Shown here one piece after another: positions 1 through 9,145 of a DNA stretch of 64,000 bases (position 1 is its first letter; every line of letters starts with the position of its first letter). Origin of the DNA: G965214625 sp965214625. GTDB taxonomy: Bacteria > Pseudomonadota > Gammaproteobacteria > Arenicellales > Poriferihabitantaceae. The position numbers and the translations under genes were made by a program. The notes beneath the pieces were generated by a model. That model saw only the letters and a list, made by a program, of their open reading frames with translations, was not told where the DNA came from and searched no databases. The stretch spans positions 2,418,001 to 2,482,000 of the forward strand of contig OZ243962.1 of assembly GCA_965214625.1 (NCBI GenBank). Reading direction: 5' to 3'.

Positions 1-592
1 CGGCGTTCAGAGGATCAGCCTGCGCCAGCGTGTCGGCGATAACATGTACCATGGCACGGGCATTGGCCGGGTCGAGCCAGACATGCGGGTCGAATGCCCC
101 GTGATCGTGGTCGGCATGATCGTCTTCGGCATGTTCATCAGATTGGTGGTCTTCGTGCGACTCGGATTCCCCGTCATGCCCATGGTCTGCGTCTGATTCA
201 TCCTCGAAGAGTCCTGACTCACGAAAGGGTTTTTTGATCAGGCCCCGGGATTGGGCCAGTTCAATCACGCGGGCCTTTCCAGCGACCGATTCAATCGCCC
301 CGGCCAGTGCACGCTCAAGACTTTCGTCGACCAGGAAAACCACGTCCGCATTTTCCAGTCTGTCGATATCAGATGGACGCAGGACGAATGTGTGTGGCGA
401 AGCGAAACCCTGTATGAGCAGATGGGGCGTATTGACACCCTCCATCACGGCGCTCGCCATTGAATGTACGGGCTTGATGGATGTGACAACCTGAAGCTCG
501 GCGGCACCAGTAGGGCTGACAGCGGCAGCGAGCACGGCGGCGATGAAATGCAATCCGATTTTTTTTCGGGATATGAGTCTTGAGTAGCACAT
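1..592 (-). CDS. znuA: Zinc ABC transporter substrate-binding protein ZnuA (3' end off window)
   Basis: This is the periplasmic zinc-binding protein of the ZnuABC importer. About 197 codons are visible from an ATG at 592; the gene runs off the left edge. The start gives a short basic N-terminus and a hydrophobic signal stretch, followed by a TSIKPVHSMASAVM segment typical of cluster A-I metal-binding proteins, a ligand-like His in ASPHTF, and an LRPSDI segment. A loop very rich in His, Asp and Glu (about residues 130-165) precedes FDPHVWLDP, the conserved second metal-ligand region. His-rich loops of this kind mark zinc rather than manganese binding in the family. A Zur-type operator lies 34 bases upstream. 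znuB and znuC are not in the window. Confidence 0.93.
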   Translation of the reverse strand, partial: MCYSRLISRKKIGLHFIAAVLAAAVSPTGAAELQVVTSIKPVHSMASAVMEGVNTPHLLIQGFASPHTFVLRPSDIDRLENADVVFLVDESLERALAGAIESVAGKARVIELAQSRGLIKKPFRESGLFEDESDADHGHDGESESHEDHQSDEHAEDDHADHDHGAFDPHVWLDPANARAMVHVIADTLAQADPLNA

Positions 593-625
593 GAACCAGT
601 CTCCGTCAGAGTTGAGGGTTATCAG

Positions 626-646
626 TAATGTTATATAATAACATTA
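626..646. promoter_or_regulatory. Putative Zur operator upstream of znuA
   Basis: A perfect inverted repeat, TAATGTTAT-N3-ATAACATTA (9-3-9), lies just upstream of the znuA start. It closely matches the known gammaproteobacterial Zur box core (GTTATA-like arms). Its place in the znuA promoter region fits zinc-dependent repression. Only the repeat is seen; Zur binding is inferred. Confidence 0.75.
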
Positions 647-1151
647 TTCAATCACGTTATACAACATTAGCATTCAAGAGCGCACCCATGGATTGGGCAG
701 ACCTGGACTGCAACGCCCGAAATACAGCGACGATGATTTTGGTTTCTTCTGTTTCACCGTTTAAGGTCATGTTCAGTACTGTTTGAGCAGGCAGCCAATG
801 CACTGTGATGCATTACGTGTGGCTCATGGGGGGCATCTCCTTGGTAACCCCTGTTAAGATGAACAGATGGAGCCTTTCGGTGCAAAATCCCGGTGTGCCC
901 AGGATGGACCCGAGACTTCTCCAGTGACTGGCGACACATCCGGTTTCTTTCTTCCGTTCCCGGATGGTGGTGGACTGGCCTCTTCATCAGTGTGAACGAT
1001 GCCCGCTGGCAGTTCCCCTATCCACCGCTTCCGACAGGCCTGAATGGATGAAGCAGGCAAATATGTTGCCGGTTGTCGACCGCAAGAATCACGGCATCGC
1101 CCGGGTGCACGACGGTTTCGATCCCGAGATTGACGGTGCATCCCCGATAAA
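647..1151. other. Gap between znuA promoter and gpmI
   Basis: About 500 bases with no convincing gene. Short open frames exist on both strands, but none shows a recognisable family, a good ribosome binding site or a conserved motif. The Zur box could also serve a divergent plus-strand transcript, but I see no credible gene for it to control. Confidence 0.5.
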
Positions 1152-2807
1152 TCAGCTGCCGATGTTCGGGTTCACCGTATTTATTGAGAGTAATGAGGGA
1201 GCATAGTCATCCGGTGCACGATAGCCCAAGAGATTGAATACGGTTGCAGCGACATTGGCCAGCCCAGCCTGCCGACGTTGAGCAAGGGCATTGAATTGCC
1301 AGGCCAGGTCAGTATTGCTGTCGCAAATAACAAAGGGAACAGGATTCAAGGTATGGGAAGTTCTTGCAATCCGCCGACCGTCTTTGATGACAAACATCTC
1401 ATCTGCATTGCCGTGGTCGGCTGTCAGGATCAGAATTCCATTCATGTCCTTCACCGCATCAAGCAATCGACCGACACAATGGTCAACCACTTCCATTGCC
1501 CGAATCGTGGCCGGAATGTCACCGGTGTGACCGACCATGTCCCCGTTGGCAAGATTGATTCTCCCGAACCGGTATTCGCCTGATGACAGGAGATCGATCG
1601 TGGCATCGGTAATTTCTGCCGCTTTCATTTGAGGGGCATGGTTGAATTCGATATTATCCGAGGGGATTTCAATATAGGTCTCCAGTGCTTCATCAAGAAA
1701 CCCCGAGCGGTTACCATTCCAGAAATAGGTGACATGCCCGAACTTCTGGGTTTCGCTGACCGCGAAAGTCTTCATTTTTTCGGCACACAGGAACTCCCCC
1801 ATGGTTCGCTTGATGATAGGAGGGTTGACCAGATAGTGGTTAGGGACCTCCAAGTCGCCGTCATATTGCAGCATGCCACAATAGAAAATGTCCGGCATGG
1901 CGCCGCGATCAAAGCGATCAAATGACGGATTTTCCATGGCCTGGGAGATTTCGATTGCCCGATCACCGCGGAAATTAAACAAAACGAGGGCATCGCCATC
2001 GGTGATTTTCCCGACGGCATCACCGGCCGTGTCGACAATAACGAAAGGGGAAAGGGTCTGGTCGGTGAGACCGGGGTCCAGTTGATATTGCCGTGCGACC
2101 TCTTCAATGGCATCAGTGGCTTTCGGACCGATGCCATGGACATGCGCATTGAATCCACGCCTGACCATCTCCCAATCGGCTTCATATCGATCCATGGTGA
2201 TGCTCATTCGGCCACCGCCTGACGCAATACGATAGCGAAAGGATGGATCGGTATTGATTCGGCTCAGTTGGAGTTCAAGCTGTTTCAGATAACCCACGGC
2301 TGATCTCGGTTCGACATCCCTGCCATCCAACAGTACATGGATGCAAACCGACCGTATTTTTTGTTTCACGCAGTGGTCAAGCAGGTAAAACAGATGTTGT
2401 ATGTGGGAATGGACATTGCCATCCGACAATAGCCCCAGGAAATGCACGGTATGTCCTTTCAGGGCACGTGATTCTACGGTTTGCCAGGCCTGACTGCGGT
2501 ATAACGTTCCACTGTCAAAGGCCTGGTTTACCAGTTTCGCCCCCTGTGCGAAAATTCGGCCACCACCAAGCGTGTTGTGGCCCACTTCGCTGTTCCCCAT
2601 ATCGGTATCAGTCGGTAGTCCCACCCAGGTACCGTGGGCATGTAGTTGCGTCGCATGTTGAGAATGCAATAATTTGTCGAGTGTGGGGGTATGCGCTTGA
2701 GAAACCGCATTGGCAGGACCGGCTTCAGCCAATCCCACTCCGTCGGCGATCACCAGCAGCACGGGACCCTTGCGTCGGTTAAAACTAGTCAGCTTGTCGA
2801 GATGCAT
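1152..2807 (-). CDS. gpmI: 2,3-bisphosphoglycerate-independent phosphoglycerate mutase
   Basis: Cytosolic glycolytic and gluconeogenic enzyme that interconverts 3- and 2-phosphoglycerate using two metal ions and a phosphoserine. The N-terminal metal motif VIADGVG places Asp22. MGNSEVGH places the nucleophile Ser73. LLDGRDV, FNFRGDRAIE and TADHGNADEM follow in the expected order of the alkaline-phosphatase fold. At 551 residues it is longer than the usual bacterial enzyme (about 510-515) and closer to the length of plant and trypanosomatid forms. It follows rdgB by 26 bases on the same strand, so rph-rdgB-gpmI is probably one operon. Confidence 0.95.
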   Translation of the reverse strand: MHLDKLTSFNRRKGPVLLVIADGVGLAEAGPANAVSQAHTPTLDKLLHSQHATQLHAHGTWVGLPTDTDMGNSEVGHNTLGGGRIFAQGAKLVNQAFDSGTLYRSQAWQTVESRALKGHTVHFLGLLSDGNVHSHIQHLFYLLDHCVKQKIRSVCIHVLLDGRDVEPRSAVGYLKQLELQLSRINTDPSFRYRIASGGGRMSITMDRYEADWEMVRRGFNAHVHGIGPKATDAIEEVARQYQLDPGLTDQTLSPFVIVDTAGDAVGKITDGDALVLFNFRGDRAIEISQAMENPSFDRFDRGAMPDIFYCGMLQYDGDLEVPNHYLVNPPIIKRTMGEFLCAEKMKTFAVSETQKFGHVTYFWNGNRSGFLDEALETYIEIPSDNIEFNHAPQMKAAEITDATIDLLSSGEYRFGRINLANGDMVGHTGDIPATIRAMEVVDHCVGRLLDAVKDMNGILILTADHGNADEMFVIKDGRRIARTSHTLNPVPFVICDSNTDLAWQFNALAQRRQAGLANVAATVFNLLGYRAPDDYAPSLLSINTVNPNIGS

Positions 2808-2833
2808 CTGGTCAGGAGAAACAAGTCATTGGA

Positions 2834-3433
2834 TCAAGTGGATGATAACAGCCGGGCACGTAATTTACGCAACGCCTGGGCACGGTGGCTCCATCGGTTT
2901 TTTTGTTTCACAGACAGTTCTGCCGCGTTTCGATTCAACGAAGGAATATAAAATACCGGATCATAACCGAAGCCGTTTTGCCCAGTAGCGGACTTCGCAA
3001 TGCTTCCCTCCCAACGGCCTTCGCAAATGACCGGAGCGGGATCGGTTTCACTGGAAAGATAGACAATGACGCATCGAAAACGCGCTTTTCTTTGGCTCAT
3101 CGGCACATCTTCGAGTTGCTGGAGCAGTTTGTGAATATTGTCTTTATCCGATGCACCGACACCTGCATAGCGGGCCGAATAGATACCCGGCTGGTTGTTC
3201 AATGCCCGTACTTCCAAACCGGAATCATCAGCAATGGCCGGCAGGCCGGTCAGGGAGGTGGCCTGCCGGGCCTTGAGCAGCGCATTTTCAACAAAGGTGA
3301 GACCGGTCTCTTCCACATCATTGACCCCGAATGCGGATTGGGGCAGTATCTGCCACGGACTCGTTGCAAACAGAATCTGAAACTCCCTTAACTTGCCAGG
3401 ATTACCACTGGCCAAAACGATCCGGCTGGTCAA
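2834..3433 (-). CDS. rdgB: XTP/dITP diphosphatase (non-canonical purine NTP pyrophosphatase)
   Basis: Removes ITP, dITP and XTP from the nucleotide pool, hydrolysing them to monophosphate and pyrophosphate and so protecting DNA. The 199-residue length is normal. The substrate loop SGNPGK is at residues 9-14, the catalytic ADDSGLEV at 68-75, GFGYDPVF at 154-161, and a C-terminal SHRAQAL base-recognition motif. The start overlaps the rph stop by four bases, which indicates translational coupling. The rph-rdgB linkage is common in Proteobacteria. Confidence 0.96.
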   Translation of the reverse strand: MTSRIVLASGNPGKLREFQILFATSPWQILPQSAFGVNDVEETGLTFVENALLKARQATSLTGLPAIADDSGLEVRALNNQPGIYSARYAGVGASDKDNIHKLLQQLEDVPMSQRKARFRCVIVYLSSETDPAPVICEGRWEGSIAKSATGQNGFGYDPVFYIPSLNRNAAELSVKQKNRWSHRAQALRKLRARLLSST

Positions 3434-4146
3434 GCGAGCGCTTCCCTTTGTTTTTCAAGCAGCAGCCGAATGCCGATTTCCGCTCGATCGACCATCTGAT
3501 TCATGGTTTCCCGGGAAAACGGGATTTGTTCGGCGGTTCCCTGGATTTCAATAATGCCGCCATGGTCATCCATTACGATGTTCATGTCTGTTTGCGCGCG
3601 GCTGTCTTCCGGGTAGTCAAGGTCAAGTACCACCATGTTTTTGTAAAGACCGACGGAGACGGATGCCACTGACCGATGAATCGGGTTATGTGTCAGGATC
3701 TCCTGGTGAAGTAACCAGTTGACAGCATCAACCAGGGCCACGTAGGCCCCGGTAATCGATGCGGTACGGGTACCGCCATCGGCCTGGATGACGTCACAGT
3801 CTATGGTGATAGTCCGCTCCCCGAGTTTCGACATGTCGATGGCTGCCCGCAAAGAACGACCGATCAGACGCTGGATTTCCTGGGTGCGGCCGGTTTGTTT
3901 CCCCCGGGCCGCCTCCCGGGCCGTTCTCAGATTGGTTGACCGTGGCAGCATGCTGTATTCTGCAGTGATCCAGCCCTGTTTCCTGTTCTTGAGGAATGGG
4001 GGGACCCTTTCCTCAACACTGGCCGTACAAAGAACCTTCGTGTCACCGACACATATCAGCACCGAACCTTCGGGGTGCTTGGTGTAGTGGCGAGTAATCG
4101 TTACTGGCCGCATTTCGTCATGCCGCCGGTTACTGGGCCTTGTCAT
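3430..4146 (-). CDS. rph: Ribonuclease PH
   Basis: Phosphorolytic 3'-to-5' exoribonuclease that trims tRNA 3' ends and helps degrade rRNA; works as a hexamer of dimers. The protein carries MRPVTITRHYTKHPEGSVL near the N-terminus, the RNA-contact region RSTNLRTAREA, and the phosphate-binding GGTRTASITGAYVA. The length (about 238 residues) matches the family. A GTG three bases upstream (4149) is an alternative start; the adjacent ATG is preferred. A TATAAT-like element lies about 30 bases upstream. First gene of the rph-rdgB-gpmI run. Confidence 0.95.
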   Translation of the reverse strand: MTRPSNRRHDEMRPVTITRHYTKHPEGSVLICVGDTKVLCTASVEERVPPFLKNRKQGWITAEYSMLPRSTNLRTAREAARGKQTGRTQEIQRLIGRSLRAAIDMSKLGERTITIDCDVIQADGGTRTASITGAYVALVDAVNWLLHQEILTHNPIHRSVASVSVGLYKNMVVLDLDYPEDSRAQTDMNIVMDDHGGIIEIQGTAEQIPFSRETMNQMVDRAEIGIRLLLEKQREALA

Positions 4147-4149
4147 CAC

Positions 4150-4668
4150 ATCAACACCATATCGAATAAGGTCGCTAGATTATACTCAACTTGACGATTG
4201 GAATCGGGTCAATTTCAAAAAAACGGATTGCGTACAGCACGAATAACGACGCTACTTGTCGGATCGTGGAGCAGCTCTCTTGTTCTTGGTTGATCCGACC
4301 TCAATAAGACCAAATGCCAAAATACCATGCCGCGAATATGAATCCGTTTCCCCCGATATGCCGGGCCCATTTTCTGACCCGGAAGCGGCGTGATGGATCA
4401 CTTGACGGACTGCCTGTTGAAGAAGGATATTTTCATGTCGTTATGATCAACGACTTCTTTCCGGGCTGTTCGACCGGTTTCATGCTCCCGTGAGGAAAAG
4501 CCGCCAAAAGGGCCGTATCCTGATGCCTGACTTGGGTGCCGAGGCCCCGTCATGACTGACGGGCATTTCATGGTTGATTCCAAAGATCGGATGTCGGTTG
4601 ATACCCGGCTTCATGGGTCTGGTAATGTGTTTCAAGCCGGTATTTGATGACGATGGGACTCTTATCGG
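4150..4668. other. Gap between rph and the ABC-F gene
   Basis: About 520 bases holding the rph promoter region and no recognisable gene. yicC, the frequent divergent neighbour of rph, is absent. A 7-4-7 inverted repeat, CCCGTCA-N4-TGACGGG, lies at 4546-4563. It has no T-run on either side, so it is not a typical intrinsic terminator. Confidence 0.5.
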
Positions 4669-6594
4669 TCACTTTTCTTTTTGGGATCCAATTTTTTCCA
4701 CCTGAGTTTCCAGCACTTCCAGAGTCTCGATCCAGTCAGTCTCGACGGACTGCAGTTCATGTTCAAGGCCCGCCTTATCCTGTGACAGGCGGATCAGTGT
4801 GGCCGTGCTTTTTGTCTGATAGGTGTTCGGATCGTTTAGAATCGTGTCAAGGGATTCAATTTCCTGGCGGACCGCCAGCATTTTGTGTTCAAGATGGTTG
4901 ATTTTTTCGCGTAGCGGTCTGAGTTGTTGCCGATAGTGTGCGGTTAATTGTCGATGTTTTTTTTTGGATGACCGGTCAGCGCTGCTTCCGGAAGATCCGG
5001 CTTTCTGTGCATCAGACGGTTCACTTTTGTTTTTATTTTTCAATAGCTGTAACCAGGCATCCATATCGTCATTAAATTCCGTTACCTTGCCCGCTTGAAC
5101 CGATACCAGTTGATCCGTAACGCTATCGATCAGACTCCGGTCATGGGAAACCAGCATGATGGCACCTTCATAGTCCTGTATCGCCATATTCAGTGCATGT
5201 CTCATTTCCATATCAAGGTGGTTGGTCGGCTCATCCAGCAACAAAAAATTAGGGCAGGCATAGATGAGTAATGCCAGTGCCAACCGGGCTTTTTCTCCGC
5301 CGGACAATGAAGCGATCATCTGATTGGACCGTTCTCCGCGAAAGTCAAATCCACCAAGGAATCGCCTGGTTTCCTGGGTCGTGACCGTGGGATAGCGATG
5401 TTGAAACTGCTGTAGTGGGGTCAGGCCGCCATCCATTTGTTCAAGCTGGTGCTGTGCGAAATAACCTATTTTCAAGTGTTTCGCTGCCTGGCGGGTTCCA
5501 CTTGACGGTGTCAGTGCGCCTGCGATGATTTTAATCAGGGTAGATTTTCCACCGCCATTGGCACCCAACAGTCCGATGCGGTCCCCGCCAGAAACCGAAA
5601 GGTTGATATTGGATAGGACGGTCTGTTCGCCGTATCCGGCGTCTACATCGTCCAGTGTGATAATGGGGTCTGACAGACGGTCACAGGGCCCGAACTTGAA
5701 ACTGAAGGGGGATCCGGCATGGGCCGGTACAATCTCCTGGAGCTTCTCAAGCGCCTTGATTCGACTTTGTGCCTGTCGAGCCTTGCTTGCCTTGTATCGG
5801 AAACGGCGTATGTAGTTCTCCATGTGCGCTACTTTTTTCTTTTGTTTTTGATGCAAGTCGTGTTCGGTAGATAGTCGCTTGGCGCGCTGATGTTCAAATT
5901 CGGTGTAGTTGCCCGAGTAGCGGTCAATCCGATTGCGGTTGATATGGAATATCTGCTGGCAACATTCATCAACCAAGGTCCGATCATGGGAAATCAGCAT
6001 TAGTGTGCCTTGATATTTCTTCAACCACTCTTCGAGCCAGACGATGGCATCCAAATCGAGATGATTGGTCGGTTCATCCAGCAGCAATAAATCGGAGGGG
6101 GTCATTAATGCCTGGGCCAGATTCAATCTGACGCGCCACCCCCCCGAAAAGGAGGAAGTCAGGCGATGGTGCTCGGTTGTCTTGAAACCCAGACCGGACA
6201 GTAGCTTGGCGGCTCTTGCTGACACGCTGTACCCATCGATGTCTTCCATTTTTGAGTAGAGCCACGCCCTGCTTTCATCATGCGATTCATCCATCGCGAC
6301 CAGATCGGCCTGTACGTCCCTGAATGCCCGGTCCCCGTCAATCACATGATCCAATGCGCTGCGATCATTGTCGGGTGTCTCTTGGGCAACATGGGCAATT
6401 CGCATTGCGGCGGGTAAATCAAGCGCACCCCGGTCAATATGAATCTCCCCCAAGAAGGCGGCGAACAGGCTGGATTTGCCACTGCCGTTGTCTCCGACCA
6501 AGCCTATCTTGTCACCGTGGTAAATGTTTTGGGAGACGTTTTCAAACAGCAATTGGTCACCACGACGGATGGCAAGATTATCAATCTTTATCAT
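4669..6594 (-). CDS. yheS: ABC-F ATPase, YheS-like
   Basis: Soluble protein with two ABC ATPase domains and no membrane segments; ABC-F proteins act on the ribosome. The start at 6594 gives MIKIDNLAIRRG, the standard N-terminus of this group, and 641 residues (E. coli YheS is 637). The open frame extends 48 codons further upstream, but that extension does not look like protein. Walker A GDNGSGKS is at 34-41 and GANGGGKS in the second domain. Both domains have LLLDEPTNHLD Walker B motifs. The charged linker between them (HMENYIRRFRYKASKARQ) matches the P-site tRNA interaction motif region. A Lys/Glu-rich coiled-coil C-terminus follows a Ser-rich spacer. Confidence 0.9.
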   Translation of the reverse strand: MIKIDNLAIRRGDQLLFENVSQNIYHGDKIGLVGDNGSGKSSLFAAFLGEIHIDRGALDLPAAMRIAHVAQETPDNDRSALDHVIDGDRAFRDVQADLVAMDESHDESRAWLYSKMEDIDGYSVSARAAKLLSGLGFKTTEHHRLTSSFSGGWRVRLNLAQALMTPSDLLLLDEPTNHLDLDAIVWLEEWLKKYQGTLMLISHDRTLVDECCQQIFHINRNRIDRYSGNYTEFEHQRAKRLSTEHDLHQKQKKKVAHMENYIRRFRYKASKARQAQSRIKALEKLQEIVPAHAGSPFSFKFGPCDRLSDPIITLDDVDAGYGEQTVLSNINLSVSGGDRIGLLGANGGGKSTLIKIIAGALTPSSGTRQAAKHLKIGYFAQHQLEQMDGGLTPLQQFQHRYPTVTTQETRRFLGGFDFRGERSNQMIASLSGGEKARLALALLIYACPNFLLLDEPTNHLDMEMRHALNMAIQDYEGAIMLVSHDRSLIDSVTDQLVSVQAGKVTEFNDDMDAWLQLLKNKNKSEPSDAQKAGSSGSSADRSSKKKHRQLTAHYRQQLRPLREKINHLEHKMLAVRQEIESLDTILNDPNTYQTKSTATLIRLSQDKAGLEHELQSVETDWIETLEVLETQVEKIGSQKEK

Positions 6595-7150
6595 GGGACG
6601 AAGTGTGACAGGAGCCTCTTCATAATGATGGTTATGACTACGTACGGTATCGCGAAGCAAGCAGCCGGGGATGACAGCGCCAAAAAGGATTGATCGGGAC
6701 TGAGTTCGCCATGAACCGTCGGTTGAACCAGCCCCCACACAGTGAACAACGCGACATCGCCGTTGATCCTGCCGCTAAAGAGCACCCCGCCATTTTGCCC
6801 CGGCGATTGTATACGGTTTTTTTCCATCAAAGGGCTATCCGATACGACGGATGATCCGTGGCAGCGTTATCCGCCGGTTACCACGACGCAGTCTGTGATG
6901 GTGCACCCTCTCCGGTTTGCCCGTGCCCGGTGATTGCGGGTTAGGCTGATTTCACGGTGTTCACTTCGCCCAACCTGTAGTGACTTTCCTGCTGAATGAA
7001 AAAGGATATTTCTACAGGTGCATTTGACATCGATTACATTAACAGGTGAAAATCTCATGAGTACCGTGGTCCGAGTTTTTCCACGTCGGGAGGCATGTAC
7101 AGGTACCTTCAGACGACAAAACTTCGGGCGACATCACTTAAGGAAACAAG
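6595..7150. other. Gap upstream of the metal-efflux permease
   Basis: About 550 bases between divergently oriented genes, with no recognised protein. It contains an 8-base dyad ACCTGTAG...CTACAGGT with a 31-base loop (about 6973-7019). Two further ACAGGT copies lie near 7043 and 7099. These are candidate regulatory sites for the downstream transporter; I cannot assign a regulator. Confidence 0.35.
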
Positions 7151-7267
7151 ATGATGTTGGCATGTTTTGAAACATATCCCGTTGCCGGTCAACAAGGGCC
7201 GGTTCTCCGCTTTTCTCACGGACTTGCGTCTGCAAACAATGCAGGGAGAGCAGGCACTTCTCCCTAG
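7151..7267 (+). CDS. Possible 38-residue leader or small protein
   Basis: A short frame starts with two ATG codons seven bases or so after a good AAGGAA ribosome-binding sequence and stops just upstream of the metal-efflux permease. The product has one Cys and two His and no recognised family. It could be a leader peptide for the transporter, a real small protein, or chance. The support is the ribosome binding site and position only. Confidence 0.25.
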   Translation: MMLACFETYPVAGQQGPVLRFSHGLASANNAGRAGTSP

Positions 7268-7293
7268 CAGGCTGTTTCGTGGGGTCCCGGGCT

Positions 7294-8604
7294 ATGGAGG
7301 CACTGATCACCTACTTTGATTTCCTTTGGTCATCCTTTTTGTTGTTGGCACCGATGCTGTTGCTCGGGTTGCTCCTGTCTGGCCTGATTCATGTATTCAT
7401 CTCGCGTCAAGCGATACTCAAGTGGCTCAAGGACGATAGTCTGAAATCAGTGAGCACGAGTGCAGCCATTGGTGTGCCCGTGCCGCTTTGCAGTTGCTCT
7501 GTCGTACCGGTTGTCGCCGAGATGCGAAACAAGGGCGCTTCCCGTTCTGCCTGCATGTCGTTTCTGATTACGGCACCGGAAACCGGTGCGGACTCTATTT
7601 TGGTCACGAATGCCTTCTTCGGCTGGATTGTTGCTATTGTCCGTCCTGTTGTCAGCTTTATCACAGCCGTTGTCGCTGGCATTTTTTGCATTGGTCTTAT
7701 CAGGGGTAACCGGGATGGAGCAGAAGCGAGAGCACGAGGGTGTGATCACGACCATGACCATGATCATGGTCCCCATCAGCTGTTGATTGAGGAAACCAAC
7801 GATTGTTACATCAGTCCGTCTCGAATGAAGCGGCTACTGTTCACATGGATGAGCGGATTTTCCTTCGTGTTCGGCAAGCGCCAACAGTGGGGGTTCCGGG
7901 TAAAACCCGATTCCTATCAGGATTCCGATTTCACCGACGACAGGCAGTCTGGACACGTGTCTCCTGTGAACGAGTCGGGGCTGGATTTCAGGAAAATTGT
8001 CAGGCACATCATGCGCTATGGTTTTGTCGAAATCGCGGATGATATTCTGTTTGCTCTGCTCGTCGGTGTCGCGCTCGGCGGATTGGTTTATCTGATCATT
8101 CCAAGTGACCTGATGGCCAACGAATACGCACGCTGGTTGTCCTATCCGGTGCTGGTGCTGGTCGGGGTGCCGCTCTATATCTGCGCATCAGCAAGCACAC
8201 CAATCGCTGCAGCACTGGTTGCCAAGGGATTTAGTCCTGGTGCAGCAATGGTGTTCCTGATGACCGGACCGGCGACCAATACCGGTACCATCGCGATCAT
8301 CATCAGCCAGTTTGGTGCACGTTTCGCGTCCATCTATGTCTCGGTAGTGATTGTGGTCACCGTTATTCTGGGCATTTTGATTGATGTCCTGCTCCTGGCT
8401 ACCGGCCTGTCGATTTCCGTCAATCTTGAGGCGTCCGACTCAACAGCCTTATGGCTTGTTCAGTGGGGATGCGCTTTCGTTCTGATTGGCCTGATCATCT
8501 GGCGGTTCCGAGCAGGCGCTTTTCGAAGTGGCTACGAAGACCTGTTACGCAATCTCCGTCCACTGCATGCTTGTCTGTGCAATAAATTCGCCGGTCGGCG
8601 GTGA
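7294..8604 (+). CDS. Heavy-metal efflux permease, SO_0444/DUF318 (YraQ-like) family
   Basis: Integral membrane protein of the permease family that includes the SO_0444 Cu/Zn efflux group and ArsP-like proteins. The first half has helices at about 10-35 and 55-75 and the motif PLCSCSVVP with Cys66 and Cys68. A cytoplasmic loop follows with alternating His and Asp (about 150-161), a likely metal sensor or delivery site. The second half repeats the fold with VPLYICASASTP and MTGPATNTGTI. The length is 436 residues from ATG 7294; a GTG at 7279 is an alternative start. Metal identity is inferred from the family and the His loop, not shown. Confidence 0.82.
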   Translation: MEALITYFDFLWSSFLLLAPMLLLGLLLSGLIHVFISRQAILKWLKDDSLKSVSTSAAIGVPVPLCSCSVVPVVAEMRNKGASRSACMSFLITAPETGADSILVTNAFFGWIVAIVRPVVSFITAVVAGIFCIGLIRGNRDGAEARARGCDHDHDHDHGPHQLLIEETNDCYISPSRMKRLLFTWMSGFSFVFGKRQQWGFRVKPDSYQDSDFTDDRQSGHVSPVNESGLDFRKIVRHIMRYGFVEIADDILFALLVGVALGGLVYLIIPSDLMANEYARWLSYPVLVLVGVPLYICASASTPIAAALVAKGFSPGAAMVFLMTGPATNTGTIAIIISQFGARFASIYVSVVIVVTVILGILIDVLLLATGLSISVNLEASDSTALWLVQWGCAFVLIGLIIWRFRAGAFRSGYEDLLRNLRPLHACLCNKFAGRR

Positions 8605-9145
8605 TCACTGCCTTGCGCAGAATGACTGAAGCAGCACAGCACTATCTGGGTCACTGTCCTGTCGTTGGTACTCAGCGCCCCGGGTTCCGTAGAGTTAGAC
8701 AGTCTGGGTAGGTCAAGCGACACGGATGAGATGGAGGATATTCGTTGTCGATGCAGGCATATCGGATGGAATCAGCATGGCTGATTCCTGGTCATCACGG
8801 TGAACGGTTGTGTGATATCGTTTCGGCATGCCGCTATGCTATCCATGGTGTATGACATATAACAGCAAGGTTCTTTTCTTGGGGAATTATATTCTTCCCT
8901 ATTTCTTACGCATGTTTTTGGTCGAGATTGCCGAAAACCGGTCAATACACCCGTCAATCACCACAGTGTATCTTCCCAAAACTGTTCCGCCCCACCAATA
9001 CAAGGTCATCACGCAGCCGGCTGTGATGTTAATATTTTCACACTGTTGGCTTCTACCGCCACGATTTGTCGATCCGTCAGCTTGCAGTGTCCATTCTAGG
9101 GGAGGCAACCCGAATCGATAGGCATTGGACAATCATCGCCGGTCC
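8605..9145. other. Gap between convergent permease and agmatinase-family genes
   Basis: About 540 bases without a supported gene. It contains a perfect 9-3-9 inverted repeat GGAATCAGC-ATG-GCTGATTCC at 8768-8788. Because the flanking genes converge here it might act as a bidirectional transcription stop, but no T-run follows it. Confidence 0.4.

Noticed and set aside
854..1141. Minus-strand frame of 95 codons just after gpmI
   Set aside because: Composition is Arg/Pro/Ser-rich and shadow-like, no family pattern, no ribosome binding site.
8828..9121. Plus-strand frame of 97 codons in the gap after the metal permease
   Set aside because: Some hydrophobic stretches, but no ribosome binding site, no recognised motif, and an overlapping antisense frame of similar quality.
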